Source: Schizochytrium sp. TIO01
Lineage: Eukaryota; Sar; Bigyra; Thraustochytrida; Thraustochytriidae
Direction of reading: 5' to 3'
NCBI GenBank assembly: GCA_004764695.1
Contig: SMSO01000031.1
Location: 8,866,761-8,930,760 of the forward strand
Length of the DNA stretch: 64,000 nt
The notes under the pieces were generated by a model, which was not told where the DNA came from, ran no database searches, and was given only the letters and a program-made list of their open reading frames with translations. Made by a program: the position numbers and the translations under genes. This document shows, piece after piece, positions 1 through 10,816 of this stretch. Positions within the stretch are counted from its first letter, which is position 1. Each line of letters opens with the position of its first letter.

Positions 1-81
1 TTCGCAACAGCGGCGCCGCTGCTTTGGTTCCAGCGCCACGGCCTGCGCGTGGCGTCGTCCTTCCGTTCGCGCAATTTATAG
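1..81 (+). other. Possible 3' end of a truncated CDS at window edge
   Basis: A reading frame is open from base 1 and ends at a TAG at 79-81, giving 26 codons of GC-rich, Ala/Arg/Leu-rich sequence with no start in the window. Composition drops to AT-rich DNA right after the stop, which is what the end of a gene would look like here. The peptide has no recognisable motif, and so short an open frame is expected often by chance in GC-rich DNA. It could equally be intergenic. Confidence 0.12.
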
Positions 82-827
82 AGCCACCGACACGACACCC
101 GCTGCGCCTATGAGCCCCAAACGAATTCAGGCGGAGACAAAACGAACAAAATTTACATTTTAATGCGAAAGAAAGCGAAAGCGCTCTTTCTTTCAAGGAA
201 AGCTTTCGTTTCTGCCGCCAACATCCTGTGCTCGCTTGAGGCACCTATCTGCCAACCTACGCACATTGTCAAATCGCAAACGTGGCGACGATTGAAGCTG
301 CTCAAGCTCAACTCACACGTTTGCGCCAGCTTTTGCCACCTTCAAGAATATGCATACCTCGCTACTATGCCTTATATGATTGAGACGAACAACCTGCACC
401 TTGAAGAAGCTATTTTATTTGTTTACAGGCAAGAAGGCTGCGAGAAGAGGCAGTGGCGACGGTGGCACATCTGCGCTGACGAAACCATTGTCCGAGCCTC
501 GCAGCTCCCGTGGGCCGAGTTGCAGACAGGCTTCAGAGTAGTCCGAGTTGCAGACAGGCTTTAGGGAAGGAAGTCTGTCTCGCTTTGATTAAAACTAATT
601 TATTTATTGTTGTTATCATCCCCCCCAAAAGATTAAAAATTAAATCAAAAATAGAAAGTGAATAAATCAACTTGACAAAACAAACACGCGCCCAAGAAAA
701 AGAAAAGACATGCAGGGATGACTCACAAACAAACAGAACGGAGCTTTTGCTCTTATGAAAAATCAAATTGAACTTGAACGTCTCGGGTACCTAGGCAACA
801 GAACCTGTAGGAGAAATAAGAATCCTT

Positions 828-869
828 AAAAAAGAAAAAGAAAAAGAAAAAGAAAAAGAAAAAAAAAGA
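828..869. repeat. (AAAAAG)n purine microsatellite
   Basis: A 42-base run of only A and G, built of four to five AAAAAG units followed by a longer A run. No gene is adjacent. Confidence 0.9.
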
Positions 870-2206
870 CAGGTCGTAAGCCCTCCTCTGATTTATTTTA
901 TTTTATTCTACTTTTTCGATTTCACCATTTGCGAGGCGCTTTTTCAAGCAGCGCTGCACTATACTACTGCTCCCCGCTCCTTTCCTGTTCTATCCATCCT
1001 TGATATGGTCGATTGATACCTCCTAACGTAGGTATTTCATTCTCCAATCTTTCTTTTCTGTGGAGAGGGCCCATGGCGTCCACCCGTTCATGCTCTATAG
1101 CCTAATCATAAGGCCTGCTACGGGAGCAGAGTAAAAAGAATCAATCAAATTCGTTCTCGCTATTATAAAAACTTAAGATCTTCTTGCGTGCGAGTGGTAA
1201 GCTCAACTTGAAGCCAAAACAATCCCTCATACGTGGATCAAATTCATACCTTCTAAGCGGCTGGGTGCTCTTGCCAAAGTCCTCGTCCTAGAACAAGCAA
1301 GTCTGCTTGCGAAAGCATCGTTGACTTCGCACTCATTTACACAGAGAGAGAGAGACTTACATTACAGCAAATGACTCCAAACTGGAGATAGACAGCGATG
1401 TTCTCATAAAATTGGACGAATCGAAAGGCGTGAGGGATTACAACCTAGCTACACTACAAACACTGCTTCCGTGGTGCCATCGTCTTCGCCGTGACCTCCA
1501 AGTGCGGCCTGTGGCTTTCCATCATCTCTGGAGGCAGAACGTATTAGTTGTAATGGGCGCCAACTTCTGTGCACCTTTGTCGGCTCAAACCCTGTGCACA
1601 GGGACCGCGTGCGTCCTCCGATTGGCGCTCAAGAGGTCGGCCCACGAGAGGTGCACTCGGAGACTTTATGAAGTAGGCAACGTGCAGCAGAGCAATGGCG
1701 TGCGTGGTCGTCGTGGTAGTCGTCGTAGCGCAATTGATAATGTCTGTCACCCTCGTGGAAAACTAACTTCATGAGAACATTGCCCACAGAATTTGCATCT
1801 CTTCAGATCGACCAATGCAGAATAAATGACACAGTATGGTCCGTTTAACTTGACGCTGAAGACTTAACAAGCAAGCTCTCGACCCGTCGAAGAGATATAT
1901 CTATCGAGATACCTGTCTTCAGTAAATCCAACTTCTTTCTGTAAACTCGTTTCGGGTCAGGTGCACAGGTCAGCGGTGTGGCCCGTTTTCTTCTGCTTGA
2001 GGAAAATGCATTGCACTTGAAATATGAAAGAAAGCAGCGGCACATTTATCATCAAGATCCTCTCTCTACAGAGGTAGAATATCCACGAAGAGGGTTGATT
2101 TGCTTGCCCCGTCCGTGTAAGACGACAGCTCTGCTCAATCGTCATCAATGAAGGTAGATAGATAGCGAAGCTACCTACTGCTGTTGGAGAGTCGGCGAGC
2201 CCTGCT

Positions 2207-2258
2207 TGTGTGCGTGCGTGCGTGCGTGCGTGTTTCATTCATTCATTCATTCATTCAT
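2207..2258. repeat. Compound (TGCG)n-(TTCA)n microsatellite
   Basis: About six TGCG units are followed directly by about six TTCA units. The TTCA/TGAA tetranucleotide recurs near 23.9, 26.2, 26.9 and 28.0-28.2 kb, so this belongs to a family of dispersed tetranucleotide tracts in this genome. Confidence 0.9.
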
Positions 2259-3202
2259 CTTCTTTGTATATCCACGCTCTTGAATTCTTGCAGCAAAGGC
2301 ATTTCGAGTTGACGAGCTTTGGGGCTTTCGAATTACAGCACTCAGTCACTCGCACCTCAAAAGCTTACGGCGGGCAGAGATCGATAGATATATATAATAT
2401 GTCAAGCAGGGTCGAGAATACTTTAAAGCATGAGCCTTCAAGATAGATGTCTGCTGCCTTCAGAAGCTGCTTTCAGATAACAAATTCGCCGTCGTTTTCG
2501 ACGATGAGTGACAACTTTGGAGGCATCTACCTGAAGCAATTCGGTGTTACATTCCTTTTTCCTATCCATGCAAATGAATCGTGACACCACTTTCAGAGGA
2601 TCAATCTGCACTAGCATGGCAGCAGTTTAGTAAATGGTATTCTGCTTGCCATGTGCTTTGCTTTGAGGTATACGAATAAGACAGCAAAACTTCAATTTTG
2701 GAGAAGAAATCAATAAACCCTTCGCTTCTGTCATCGGAGCCGGTCCTCTTCAAGTTTGCTTTTGTTTGTTCTTAGTTTTGTGGTTTAATGTTCCTTCTTC
2801 ATGGTGCAGGTGGTAGCAAATCAACTTTTGAAATTGAAATTTAATTAAAAGGTAGATTTGATGACCACTTTTTGTTTATTTATTTATTTTTAAATATAAA
2901 ATTTTAAAATAATAAATAAATTAAATTAAAAGCTTTTGAGAAGCAAAACAAAATATGCATCTCTGAAATCTTCAAGAAAAACTTGCGCGTGGATGTGCGT
3001 GGGCAGTAGCTCGGTGTCTGTCGTACGCATGCTTGCAGAGAAGCGGCATTCAAAGCTCGTTGAAGCGAGATTGCCAATCGGCAAATACTCAATGAGGCCG
3101 CATTTTCCAGAGAGCCCAAGAGCAAATAACTCCAAGATCTCCCTTCCGCCTATATTTAGCAGGGCTCCTTCCTTTCTCTAGCTAGAGCATCACAATTTAT
3201 TG

Positions 3203-3295
3203 TTTCTTTTCTTTTTTCTTTTTTCTTTTTTCTTTCTTTCTTATGATCATCGCGAGTGGAGGCGAGAAAAAGAAAAAGAATAAGAAAAAGAAAAA
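3203..3295. repeat. Facing polypyrimidine and polypurine tracts
   Basis: A 40-base T/C tract (3203-3242, TTTTTTC-like units) is followed about 22 bases later by a 31-base A/G tract (3265-3295, AAAAAG units). The two are imperfect reverse complements, so a transcript or single strand could fold into a long hairpin with a loop of about 22 bases. Confidence 0.7.
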
Positions 3296-4120
3296 CATTC
3301 ACTGCCAAGTTAATGAATCGTGACTCTCGTTGAGGTGATAAATAAATGATAGATAAATAATTAAATTAATAAATGCAAAGCGCGCTTGGAAGCCAAAACT
3401 GCGGTGGCAATAACATGGACGACCTTCAAGCTCGCCCCGATTGCGCTGCTGTTGTGAAGATTGTGCCTGTTCACGGCGCATTCACTGCTAGCTCGAGCAG
3501 CGGCCGGCTCTAGAGCACCAGCAGCTTCCACGAAGGGGAGAAATTGCATACTGTAGCAGTTTTCATGCCGCAAGCTGAGATCGCTCTTCCGTAGAGCATA
3601 TAAATCATCTTTGCCGAGCAAGCTCGAGACACCAACCAAGAACAACGATGTCAACAGCAGGTTCGTGTTCACCTGCCGAAGGTCCGTGCGCAGGGCCCTT
3701 GAACCCCAAGCAGGCAGGTGATGGCTGCGAGAAGGTCTAGTCAGCGCACTGTGACGCTCGCTGTATTCTCTCTCTCCGGGCGCTTCCTCCTGCTCATGCC
3801 TGATCTGCGCTGTGCTCATCGCCGCCTGCTTTCAGGCGTGCGTGCGTGGCTTGGCTTGAGCTAGACAAAGGTTCACAGCACCGCAGAGACGCTGGCAGCC
3901 GTCTCGTTCTCGAGCCGCAAACATGAGCATTATTGCGCAGGGCCAGCATTACGGCCGTCAAGCTCGCTCCACAACTCGAGAAAGCTGCCAAAGGTGTGCT
4001 ACAAATCGAACAAAACACAGACTTTGGGCAGCCGTCATCGCTCTCGAGCGAGAGCAGATCTAAGGCAGACTCCGGTTTGTTGAGAACAGCTGCGCCATTC
4101 GGGGTGCTGCACTGAGATCC

Positions 4121-4141
4121 CAAGCAAGCAAGCAAGCAAGC
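4121..4141. repeat. (CAAG)5 microsatellite
   Basis: Five perfect CAAG units, followed by GTGC/GAGT-rich sequence up to about 4,180. Confidence 0.85.
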
Positions 4142-6118
4142 TTTGCTTTCGTGTGCGTGTGTACGTGCGTGAGCGAGTGAGTGTTCTGCCTGACCCTTGG
4201 GCGTTCTCGTTCGCAGCGGCAAGTGCTTGCAAGCTCATGATTGATTGATTGCACGCAAGGCAAGTAAGCATTAACGGAGACATACAGACTCGTGCGTGGT
4301 ACGCTACGCAGCGTTTTAGCAACGCCGGGAACTTTGTCACGACCGCTGGAAGCGTTCTCAGTTGCCGTGAAAGAAAGAAAAAGAAAGAGAGAACTTTTCA
4401 AGCTGCCAACTTGAAAGCGGCACTTGCTTTTAAGGTGAAGTTTCGCTGTGCATAGTACGATATTTTATTTTTACTCTTGTTCATTGATCTGACTGCTTGA
4501 GTCAAGCTCAAGTTCAAGTCATTCACCTAGCTAGAGACAGATCATGGTTCTTCCTGGTCTGTTTGCTATCTATGAGTTCCTTCATCGCGCTGAGTCCTGT
4601 CGAACATCATGATGGCATATTTTAATCTTCAGATAACCTAAGAATCTGTGAATTGGAGGAGAATAAGAGTTATCATCTAACTCGAACTATTTTAGCTTCA
4701 TTAAAGAAATTAAAGCAAGCGACAAAGAACATCCAAAAGTATACAATGAACAAAAGAGAAAGCTCGCGGGGTCTAGCATACATACAGTATGTAGGTGCTA
4801 AAGACAGAAGAGGTAGTTGGAGTCAGAAGTTGGAATCCTGAGAAGCGGAAGTTCTCTACACCAAGAAACTTACATCGCCGTAACATGCCACTTCTCTCAT
4901 GACTTAGTTAACAGAGGAGATCGCGAGAACCTGTTAATTAATCTGCTGTCTAAGCCTGTCAAACAGAGCCGTGAGAGCCGTGGCTCATTGGAAACGGTGA
5001 GGGCGACGGCGACATTTCCCAGAATGTTGCGAGGTCCTCGTGTGACTCGCGTCTACCTTGGTCACCTGCCAGAAGCTAACTGTGCATGAATGGAGTAGTT
5101 CGTGGTCCACTCATTTCGCTTCACAGAGACGATGGTGCCTTACCTTAAGCTGTTGTTTCTTCAGGTTGCCTGATCAATCAGTTGATCGATTGTGAGAGAT
5201 CTCTCTCTCGCAGACAGAAAACGAGGCCGTCATTGTTTGACTTGAAAGCTGCAGGTCAACCTGGCAAGAGAACTCGTGAGCTATTTTGTTGAAATGTCAA
5301 GCAAAGCAAAGCTAAGCGAAGGGATTTGATTTGATTGAGCCAATTGAACTCGTGGCTTTTCATCAAAGTTCGCGCACATTGATCATCAGCTCTCCTCATT
5401 GCGGTCTGTGCCTAGTTATACCCAACCCACCTTCTCCTTCTGCTGCAGCCGCAGCTGCAAACCCATTTTGATTCATGATGTGATGCTTCACAGACCCTCC
5501 ATTTGCATACATTGATTGCAGTGGTGGAAAGACTTCTGCTTTCAGTGAGTTATTCATTAGCCATTGGACTGTGACATTCTCTTGTTCTGCAGTACTATAG
5601 TAAATATTTGTCTTAATCCTGCGTATTCAAGTTATGAATTTTTTCATAACATGAACGAGAAAGTGCTTTTTGCTATCTCATGTGTATCCAGAAGAGTCAT
5701 GCGGAGAAAGATAAGGAGTTTAGAGAAGAGAAAAAACTTCACCTCCTCGATTTCACGGCTTAGCTTTTCGTTGTACTATTCTTTAGCCTCGTCAAGGTTT
5801 GCCTCTAGAGTTAGTTTTATATGAAGTGGCACATTCATCATCTTGTTTGTGGAGGAAAAAGAAGCCTGCGCACTTTCCTTTTTCTTAAACTTTTATAAAA
5901 GTAAATTAATAACTTGAATATGTATATGAAGAGATGAAACAAAGCTCTACAAATGGAAAGTTGAAGGAAGGATGAAATAAAAGAAAGATCATCCTCGCCT
6001 CTGCTATAAACCCAGGCAGCTTTCGCGCCAGAGTCGTTAGAAACTGCAATGTAAAGATTTCCTTCGTGGGAGCATGAAGGGGACGAAACTGCGGTGGACC
6101 TTTGACCAAAGCTGAAGC

Positions 6119-6155
6119 TGCTGTATTTGCTATATTTGCTGTATTTGCTATTTTT
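6119..6155. repeat. Short tandem repeat, about 9-10 bp unit
   Basis: Four imperfect copies of a unit close to TGCTGTATTT, leading into a T-rich stretch. Confidence 0.6.
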
Positions 6156-9100
6156 TATTTTTTGTTTTTAAAATAAGTATTTTGTTTTTACAATTGAATA
6201 AGAAAGAAAAGAATAAAAAGGCATTATTGTGGATTTCCATTTGTTTAGATTTTTATTTATTTTTAAAGCCACTAGTACGTGTAGTAAAGCGCTATGCACT
6301 AGCTACAGTAGATATTAAGTAGGTGAAGCCCTGGGAGCCACTCATCTTCGTTCGCTGCCAGAGCGAGCTCGCACACACGGATACCGGAATTGCTAGAAGC
6401 TCTTTAGAGAAAGAAGGCAGCACGTACGAGAGAGATATGTGCTTCGACTTGAAGATCCATTCAAACAAACAAGCGAGTGAAAGGGTTGAATGAGGTTGTA
6501 GAGTATCAGCAAAGAAGAAAGTGCTTCTTGGATGAAGACACCTTGAAGTAGCTATGGAGGCATTTCATTCACCAACCAGCTTGTTGAAAGAGGGGACCAA
6601 GGAGAAGATGATTGCAGGGGAGCAGAACCTGGCACGGAGTTTGAAGCAAGGACGTTTGAGGTCTTGAGACCTGTGCGAGAAGAGATATTTGGAAATGTTG
6701 ATCCTTGAAAACTCATCTCTAGAATTAAGCGTGGAGCTCAAAGTTACTGGTACAAGCTCAAGTTGTAAAGTTGATTTAGACTAGATCATCAGCACTGCAG
6801 TCAGTCTTCAAAATTATCTTGGCAGACTCTCCTAGCAGCAGCCTTTTACAATTGGAAGAATGGATGCTGAGATGTGTTTTTCTTATTGAAAATTTTCCAA
6901 TCGATCACTTTCTTTGGAGAAACAGATCCTTCAGAATAAAAATGTAAAGCAAAGGATCTAGCTGAAAATTCGAAACAGGTTGATCAAGAGCAGACGTGTC
7001 TTGAAGAGTCGTCATTGTGCTACTTACATCCTTGAACATGGTGAGTTATACTGCATCTTGGTTTTCTGAAATTTATTGGACTCTGGCTTCGGTTCATTGA
7101 ATTGAGTTGTACCTAGCCAGTCCCTCTGGACGGTACAGAATGTACATTAGCTGTTTAAATTGAGACGCTGTGACTTTGGTGGCAATCGAGTTTGTTTCCT
7201 TAGAGCCCGTGTACATAAGTCGATTCCTTTCGCAGAACCCCCCTTTCAAACCATGGACAGAAACCAGGGAATATAGTATTATGATGCAACGTTCACATCT
7301 ATGTCCATTTTCCCGTTTGTTTTGCCGAGAAAACTTTCACAACGTGCAGGTCGCTTCAGAGCAACTGCTGCGCTGATTCTACTCCAGCTTAAACCTATTT
7401 TGAGAGTGCTTAGTACGTAGGCAAGACCTTGAATTAAAAGTTGTTATCAAGAAATCTGTTGTTGGTGAGAGCATCGGAAAATGACGATGGTGATTGACTT
7501 TTGAATGTTTATGTACCTGCTTGTTTTGCTTACTTGCTAAAGATCAAACAAGCCCACTTTTCGCCCACGAGCCTTCACGTGGTGCTACGTCCGAGCTTTG
7601 TGCGATCCCGGGGTCTTCTTGAACCCCAGAATTACCTACGAACAGAACTTGCGCGAGAGAGGCTCATAAACTAAAAGTGAACCCGACTCCCTAAGAAACC
7701 AGCATAAAGATATTGAGGCAAAATCGTCCTCGGCTCACAGGTACAAAAGAAGAAGCCTGATGGCCAGTTGAGTGAAGCTTCAAGGCGAGACATCCGACTC
7801 GCTTCTCCATAAGTGATCCACAGAGCGACCAAAGTCCTTCATAATGATCGCTGCATCACCTATCGCTTAGTACCCTGGCTCAGAGAAGACGAAGGTTTGA
7901 TTGTTGTAAACCCAAAGCATCGTCATCGCTTGTTAGGTACTATTGTGATAAACAAAGTGTGGCGTTGCGAATGCGAAGAAGAACTCTGGAAGGGGAGAAG
8001 AACATTAAGAAAAACATGACGACGAGATCTTGAAAACTTTACATTCCTCTCATGAATTGATGACTATTTTTTCTTTGAAGATAAAATTTAATTAATTGAA
8101 AAAGCAACTCAACAATAAACAATAAATAAATAAACAAATAAATAAATAAATGCCTGATGCCTATATTTAGCACTAGAATGCTCCTAGAAAAGCGAAATAA
8201 CTTGAAAACAATATACGAGAAAAGGAGTGCAATGAGTGAGACTCTTGAAAAGCTCGGGCAGAGGCTTTGTTTGTTTGTTTGTTTCTTCTTTCATGTGGGC
8301 GGGCGCCGGTGTCGCCAGAGCCGAAAGGCGTAGGGCCGAGTTAAGAGTGGCGTCTCTGCGTCTACGTCCTTCTGCATTTCTTCGCCTCCCTTGGGCGCCC
8401 AAGCTTCATCAGCAAGAGGAGATGAAAACTCGCAGTAAACTCGCTTAGTTTTTCTTTATTTCCCTCATGTTTCTTCTTCTACGATGACCATATTTTGTTG
8501 TTGCTACTTTATTTTATAATTATTAATTCATTTGATTAAAAAACAAAAACTAAATAGTTGTTGCTGTTGTTCTTTTGTTCTGCTCTGCTGGCCGCACTTT
8601 TTTCTTCTACCTTCGAAGGTTATGGTTTTCTTTCTTGAAATCTACACGTCTCTTCAGTTTCCGCATTAGCTTCTTACTCCCCTGGCGGTGACCCGTGCCT
8701 TTACGCAGCTTTCAAGAGACGGCCCCTTTTGCTGCAGCTCATTCGTCTCAAAACTTGTCGCCGCTCCTTTCTCGATACAGCGGCGCGCTTCCTCAAAGTA
8801 GGCCAAATCCCCAGCAAGTGACTTATAATCCTATAACCAACTTGTACCTCCATTCTTCACTTACGGCAAGTGGGTTATCCGCAGCCAGCGGGCACTGAGG
8901 CGCCGAATGCGTGGTGGCCGCGAATGGCTGCCATGCAGTAGCAGTCATCTACTGCTTGCTAGCGAGCTCCCTTTCTCTCTTTCTCACTCGGCGTCATGCA
9001 AAATAAACGAAGGCATTTGGAGATTTCTCGCTGGAAAGGGGGTAAAGCCAACCAGAGCTGTGCAAAGTAAGCCGACTCGAAGGCAAAGAGGGCCACAGCG

Positions 9101-9277
9101 GCGTCCCGCGAGGAATAAGTCTACGAACATTTTGACGCGGAGTGGTCTTTGCACCTTGAAGATGATCCTCGATCTCTGGTTCACTCATTCCGGCTTCGTT
9201 TTCCCAAGGGGCGAGTGGTAGTCTTTTGGGTATGTAGTGCCTACGTGAGTTAATTGTTTTATTTCTTTATTTAATTT

Positions 9278-9332
9278 TAAAAAAAGAAAAAGAAAAAAGA
9301 AAAAGGAAACTTGAAAGAAAGAAAGAAAGAAG
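9278..9332. repeat. Purine-rich (AAAAAG)n/(GAAA)n tract
   Basis: A run of almost only A and G, starting with AAAAAG units and ending with four GAAA units. It lies about 530 bases upstream of the GGC1 start codon. Confidence 0.85.
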
Positions 9333-9640
9333 ATTTATATTGCTTCATCTTTTTCTTTCATGGCGAAGTGTTTTAGCAAAACATGGATGTCTGGGATCCT
9401 CGTCTCGAGAGCAAATAATGGGCTCTCGGAGCTGATGCTTGGCCCTCACTGCTGGCCATCGTGCATCAGCCTGGGTGCACGCTGGCCAGCTTGCGTGGGT
9501 TGAGTCAACTCGAATCCCACATTCAATACCAAGAGATGGGAAAGAAAACAAAGTTTTGCAATTGTTCGTAGTTCTCTTTCGCGCAGTAGCTTCCTTTTCT
9601 GATGCCATTCATTATTTTTAACTACGAAAGGAAAGACAGG

Positions 9641-9805
9641 AATGGGAGAGAAAGAGAGAAAAGTTTAAATGGTTCTTGAGAGAGTGAGTGACTGAGAGAG
9701 AGATAGAGAGAGAAAGGGAGAAAGAAAGAAAGGAAGAAAGAAAGGCTTTTGCAGCTCAGAGGAAAGCAAAGCAAAGCAAAGCAAAGCAAAGCAAAGCAAA
9801 GCAAG
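9641..9805 (+). repeat. Purine-rich leader and (AAAGC)8 repeat before GGC1
   Basis: From about 9,641 to 9,745 the + strand is nearly all A and G (GAGA and GAAA units). It is followed by about eight tandem AAAGC units at 9,763-9,805. This lies directly upstream of the GGC1 start codon at 9,863 and is probably promoter or 5' untranslated leader. The GGC1 frame is open backwards through the repeat, but there is no ATG there (the frame's upstream limit is a TTG), so I treat the repeat as non-coding. Confidence 0.75.
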
Positions 9806-9862
9806 CAATTCCCAATCAACCAAACACACCGCCTCCAACCAGCCTTCCAAGCTACGTCCAAG

Positions 9863-10816
9863 ATGGCCTTCCGCTCTGAGTCCCAGCACGGCGTTGTCGC
9901 CTGCTCTGCCGCCCCCTCCGGCGGCTCCACCTCGGCCCGCCTCATCGGTGGTGCTGCCGCTGGTGTGAGTGAGATCCTCATCTTCCACAGCGTGGACACC
10001 GTGGCTAAGCGCCTCATGTTCTCCAAGGTCAACGTGCGTGGCGCCAACTTTGCCGAGACCATGGCCAACACCAACGCCGTCGTCTTCCGTGAGGCCGCCA
10101 ACGAGCCCAACTTCTTCACCAAGTTCCGCAGCCTCTACCCCGGTCTCGGATTCGCCGCTGCCTACAAGATCTCCCAGCGCATCTACAAGTTTGGTGGCCA
10201 GCCCATCGTGCGCGACTTCATCAACAACAACTACGGTGAGAACTTCACCGGTACCTTCGGTGAGCGTACCGGCAAGACCCTTGCCTCTGCCTGCGCCGGC
10301 TCCCTCATGGGTATTGGTGAGGTTGCTCTCCTCCCCCTCGACGTGCTCAAGATCAAGTCGCAGACCGCCCCCGAGACCCTCAAGGGCCGTGGCATCATCG
10401 ACCTCGTGCAGAAGGAGGGATTCGGACTCTACCGTGGTGCCAGCTGGACCGTTCTCCGCAACGCCCCCGGTTCCTTCGCCCTCTTCGGTGGCTCTGCCGT
10501 GACCCACCATGGCATCTTCGGCCTCGACAACCCCAAGGATGCCACCGTCTTCCAGAACTTCGTTGCCTCCATCGTTGGTGCCATCACCTCCATCACCGTG
10601 GCCAGCCCCGTCGATGTGATCAAGACCCGCATCCAGTCCCGCCCCTTCGACTCCCCCGAATCTGGTTTCCAGATCATCAAGAACGCTCTCCGCGACGAGG
10701 GCTTCACTGCCTTCTTCAAGGGTCTCACCCCCAAGATCCTTGTCGTCGGCCCCAAGCTCATCTTCTCCTTCACCGTCGCCCAGAGTGTCATGAACTTCTT
10801 CGAGCGCCGCATGTAA
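9863..10816 (+). CDS. GGC1: Mitochondrial GTP/GDP carrier (Ggc1-type)
   Basis: Inner-membrane solute carrier of the mitochondrial carrier family. It closely resembles yeast Ggc1, which imports GTP into the matrix in exchange for GDP and affects mitochondrial nucleic-acid and protein synthesis and iron balance. The 317 residues match the family's usual size of about 300. Three tandem carrier repeats are visible. Signature motifs are PLDVLK (158-163) and PVDVIK (249-254); the first repeat reads SVDTVAK (43-49), where yeast has PVDTISK, so the motif proline is Ser here. Blocks shared with Ggc1 include FPGLG/YPGLG near 92-96, YKFGGQP at 108-114, RNAPGSFALFGG at 199-210 and FFKGLTPK at 284-291. 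The start is the ATG in AAGATGGCC at 9863. Upstream in-frame sequence has no ATG and is simple repeat. Codons are strongly C-ending, suggesting high expression. No introns. Confidence 0.95.
   Translation: MAFRSESQHGVVACSAAPSGGSTSARLIGGAAAGVSEILIFHSVDTVAKRLMFSKVNVRGANFAETMANTNAVVFREAANEPNFFTKFRSLYPGLGFAAAYKISQRIYKFGGQPIVRDFINNNYGENFTGTFGERTGKTLASACAGSLMGIGEVALLPLDVLKIKSQTAPETLKGRGIIDLVQKEGFGLYRGASWTVLRNAPGSFALFGGSAVTHHGIFGLDNPKDATVFQNFVASIVGAITSITVASPVDVIKTRIQSRPFDSPESGFQIIKNALRDEGFTAFFKGLTPKILVVGPKLIFSFTVAQSVMNFFERRM

Larger units (their letters stand above)
82..9640. other. Gene-poor region without supported genes
   Basis: About 9.5 kb in which I find no frame with a recognisable domain, sustained length or codon bias like the genes further on. 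Frames here are at most about 150 codons and their translations are low-complexity or basic, random-looking peptides. The tract alternates moderately GC-rich islands (roughly 1,400-1,800, 3,300-4,450, 8,240-8,420 and 8,690-9,220) with AT-rich patches (2,820-2,940, 6,120-6,260 and 8,060-8,150), and carries several microsatellites listed separately. Small multi-exon genes or non-coding RNAs cannot be excluded by eye. Confidence 0.5.

Noticed and set aside
9749-9862. N-terminal extension of GGC1 through the AAAGC repeat
   Set aside because: The extended frame begins at a TTG, encodes simple Lys/Gln/Ser repeats, and precedes a well-placed ATG where family similarity begins.
9665-10510. 281-codon open frame on the - strand
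   Set aside because: Antisense shadow of GGC1, caused by the same codon bias, with a Gly/Glu-rich low-complexity translation.
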